A stretch of 5,643 bases of DNA, taken from the NCBI GenBank assembly GCA_014859805.1, contig JACUTN010000054.1, positions 1 to 5,643 of the forward strand, written 5' to 3'. How positions within the stretch are numbered: position 1 is the stretch's first letter; every line of letters begins with the position of its first letter. The notes under the pieces are model-generated. The model was not told where the DNA came from and made no database searches. It saw only the letters and a list, made by a program, of their open reading frames with translations. The position numbers and the translations under genes were made by a program. Of the stretch, positions 3,635 to 5,643 are shown one piece after another. The DNA comes from Candidatus Bathyarchaeota archaeon (GTDB taxonomy: Archaea > Thermoproteota > Bathyarchaeia > Bathyarchaeales > Bathycorpusculaceae).

Positions 3635-5643
3635 TTGGAATCTGCAGTACGCATCGGCGTTTACATTTGCCATTGTGGAGGCAACATCAGCGACACGGTG
3701 GATGTTGAAAAGGTTAAAGAAGCCATATCCAAGCTTGAAGAAGTAAAAATTGTTGAAACCGTGGATTATCTCTGCAGCACTCAGGGACAAGACAAGATTA
3801 AAAGCGGAATAAAGGAGTATGGAATCAACCGTGTTGTTGTTGCTTCCTGTTCTCCGCAATTGCATTTGACAACTTTTAGAAGAGCTGTTTCTGAAGCTGG
3901 TTTAAACCAATATCTTCTTGAAATGGCGAACATACGTGAGCATTGCAGCTGGGTTCATGACAATGTAGATGAGGCCACAGCAAAAGCTATAGATATTATA
4001 CGTGGCGCGGTTAACCGAGTAAAGTATCTGGAAGAACTGCATCCCATCAAGACCAAAGTGAAAAGAGAAGTTCTGGTCATCGGAGGCGGCATCACTGGCA
4101 TTCAATCGGCACTTGAAATGGCAGATAAAGGTTATCAAGTGCATTTAGTGGAGCGTGATCCATGCATAGGTGGGCATATGGCTCAACTAAGCGAAACCTT
4201 TCCCACCCTTGATTGTTCATACTGTATTTTGGCACCTAGAATGGTAAGCGTGTCGCAGCATCCGAAAATTAAAATTTATACAATGGCTGAGCCTGTAGCT
4301 TTGAAGGGGTTTCCGGGAGACTACGTTGTCACGTTAAGGGTGAAACCGCGGTATGTGGATGTTGATAAGTGCACAGGGTGCGACGACTGCACAGATGTAT
4401 GTCCAGTCGAAGTTCCAGACGAGTTCAATATGGGTTTGACGTGGCGTAAAGCCATCTATATCCCGTTTCCTCAAGGTGTTCCCAGAGCTTACGCTTTAGA
4501 CCTAGACAACTGTTTGGGGTTGGAACCAATTGCTTGTGGTAAATGCACTGAAGTTTGTGAACCTAAAGCCATAAACTATGATATGCAGCCTGAAGAAATC
4601 GAACTTAACGTGGGTGTAATAATTGTTGCTACTGGCTACGACCAGATGAGCCCGAACGATTTCGGCGAATACTCTTATGGAATGCATCCAGACATTGTTA
4701 CTAATCTGCAGTTTGAACGTATAATGGATCTTGGTTTTCATAAGCCGTCTGACGGAAAAATCCCCAGAAAAGTCGCTTTCGTTTTATGTGTTGGAAGCCG
4801 CGCTCTTCAAGAAAGAGCGAAGGAATACTGTTGTAAAATAGGGTGCATGGTAGCTATTAAGCAAGCCATTCTGCTTAAGAAGGCAGTGCCAAACGTGGAG
4901 CCTTGGATTTTCTATCAAGATGTACGAGCGGATGGCAAGGGCTACGAAGAATTCTATGCTAGAGCCAGAGAACAAGGCACAAGATTTGTCAGAGGATTAG
5001 CGGCTAAGGTTTTACCAGCAAATGACGGATTGATCGTCAAAGCTGAGGACACAATTACTGGAACACCAGTAGAAGAAAGATTCGACATGGTAGTTCTTAG
5101 CATGGGAATCACCCCAAGACCAGACACAGAAGAAATATCCAAGATCTTCGGCTTACACACAGGACCCGACAACTTCTTCATAGAAAAACACTACAAACTC
5201 AACCCTGTGGACAGCGCTAAAGAAGGGATTTTCGTTTGCGGATGCGCCTTAGGACCGAAAGACATTCGCGAGTCTGTTGAGGAAGGTATGGCTGCAGCGT
5301 CAAGAGCTGCGACCTTTATAGGATTAGGTGAACTCGCCACATCACCAGAAGTGCCCATGATAGACCGTGCGAAATGCGACCTCTGCGGTGAATGCGTTGC
5401 CATCTGTCCAACGGCTGCAATAACAATAACAAATTCAACAATAACCGTTACACCTGTTGCATGCATAAATTGTGGAGCATGTGTTCCAGCATGTCCAAGG
5501 GAAGCCATAGACCAGAGTAATGTTACAGAAAAGCAACTGATTGCACAAATCCAAGGTGCCAGTGCTGGGGAGACAAAAGAACCGAAGATAATTGCATTTA
5601 TTGAACGTAAAACGGCTTATGCCTCCTTGGATTTAGCTGGAAC
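3635..5643 (+). CDS. hdrA: Heterodisulfide reductase subunit A (FAD, multi-[4Fe-4S]) with the start of a C-terminal MvhD-like domain; partial
   Basis: 669 codons are visible and the frame stays open at the right edge. HdrA is the flavin core of heterodisulfide reductase and the electron-bifurcating site in methanogens. Domains in order: an N-terminal domain starting RIGVYICHCGGN (6-17) with Cys47, Cys72 and Cys104; the FAD Rossmann motif GGGITG (150-155) within VLVIGGGITGIQSALEMA; DCSYCILAPRM (193-203); an inserted ferredoxin with Cys246/249/252/256 and Cys293/301/304/308; Cys385 and Cys399/400/404, resembling the unusual HdrA cluster motif; and a C-terminal ferredoxin with Cys581/584/587/591 and Cys610/613/616/620. 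From about residue 650, EPKIIAFIERKTAY and DLAG resemble the start of MvhD but lack its CxxC. No ATG is available between the in-frame TGA at 3626 and the conserved RIGVY, so TTG at 3635 is chosen; the weak site GTGA lies 6 nt upstream. The gene is divergent from hdrC. HdrA identity is secure; bifurcation is inferred. Confidence 0.94.
   Translation, partial: MESAVRIGVYICHCGGNISDTVDVEKVKEAISKLEEVKIVETVDYLCSTQGQDKIKSGIKEYGINRVVVASCSPQLHLTTFRRAVSEAGLNQYLLEMANIREHCSWVHDNVDEATAKAIDIIRGAVNRVKYLEELHPIKTKVKREVLVIGGGITGIQSALEMADKGYQVHLVERDPCIGGHMAQLSETFPTLDCSYCILAPRMVSVSQHPKIKIYTMAEPVALKGFPGDYVVTLRVKPRYVDVDKCTGCDDCTDVCPVEVPDEFNMGLTWRKAIYIPFPQGVPRAYALDLDNCLGLEPIACGKCTEVCEPKAINYDMQPEEIELNVGVIIVATGYDQMSPNDFGEYSYGMHPDIVTNLQFERIMDLGFHKPSDGKIPRKVAFVLCVGSRALQERAKEYCCKIGCMVAIKQAILLKKAVPNVEPWIFYQDVRADGKGYEEFYARAREQGTRFVRGLAAKVLPANDGLIVKAEDTITGTPVEERFDMVVLSMGITPRPDTEEISKIFGLHTGPDNFFIEKHYKLNPVDSAKEGIFVCGCALGPKDIRESVEEGMAAASRAATFIGLGELATSPEVPMIDRAKCDLCGECVAICPTAAITITNSTITVTPVACINCGACVPACPREAIDQSNVTEKQLIAQIQGASAGETKEPKIIAFIERKTAYASLDLAG

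Noticed and set aside
3593..5508. Several minus-strand open frames of 63-105 codons opposite hdrA
   Set aside because: All are antisense to the continuous HdrA frame with its conserved motifs; their translations look like antisense of cysteine-rich and Rossmann segments and have no start signals.
1..5643. CRISPR repeats, tRNA/rRNA genes, insertion sequence ends
   Set aside because: No spaced direct repeats, no cloverleaf or rRNA-like stretch and no transposase frame with terminal inverted repeats were seen.

Overview
The window most likely comes from an archaeon. Both halves of the central 156-bp intergenic region carry an A/T-rich TATA-like element about 45-70 bp from a start codon, one of them with a purine-rich BRE-like flank. 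Genes are tightly packed, some have short GGTG- or GGAAGG-type Shine-Dalgarno sites, and AGA/AGG/ATA codons are common. The gene content (HdrA, HdrB, HdrC and a fumarate reductase-type flavoprotein/Fe-S pair) fits an anaerobic, thiol/ferredoxin-based energy metabolism. I cannot name the lineage. A non-methanogenic or methanogen-related archaeon is plausible, and an anaerobic bacterium such as a sulfate reducer is the main alternative.

Layout. The leftward transcription unit (minus strand, 3478 down to 1, running off the left edge) reads 5' to 3': hdrC (124 aa), hdrB (308 aa), a 2Fe-2S/4Fe-4S iron-sulfur subunit of the SdhB/FrdB/TfrB type (232 aa), and an SdhA/FrdA/TfrA-type flavoprotein (472 codons seen, C-terminus outside). 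Spacing is 11 bp, 52 bp and a 4-bp ATGA overlap, so this looks like one operon. The rightward unit (plus strand, 3635 off the right edge) is hdrA, a large FAD and multi-[4Fe-4S] protein. It starts at TTG, and the window ends just inside what looks like a C-terminal MvhD-like domain.

How the parts may work together. HdrA is the flavin hub of heterodisulfide reductase, HdrC the electron wire and HdrB the disulfide-reducing subunit with two CCG cysteine motifs. The flavoprotein/Fe-S pair resembles thiol:fumarate reductase (TfrAB), except that in classical TfrB an HdrB-like domain is fused to the Fe-S subunit, whereas here HdrB is a separate gene with HdrC beside it. The locus could therefore encode a soluble complex linking a low-potential or bifurcating HdrA flavin to disulfide chemistry and to fumarate/succinate (or a related unsaturated acid). 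No membrane anchor gene is visible.

Points that merit attention: asparagine in place of the FAD-linking histidine in the flavoprotein; a roughly 97-residue N-terminal extension on it; two complete 4Fe-4S motifs in the Fe-S subunit; loss of the expected CxxC at the start of the MvhD-like segment of HdrA; a perfect 6+5+6 palindrome at the predicted hdrC transcription start; and an ATG-TGA pair just before the hdrA start. I see no RNA genes, CRISPR arrays, insertion sequences or terminators, and no gene-free stretch above 300 bp.
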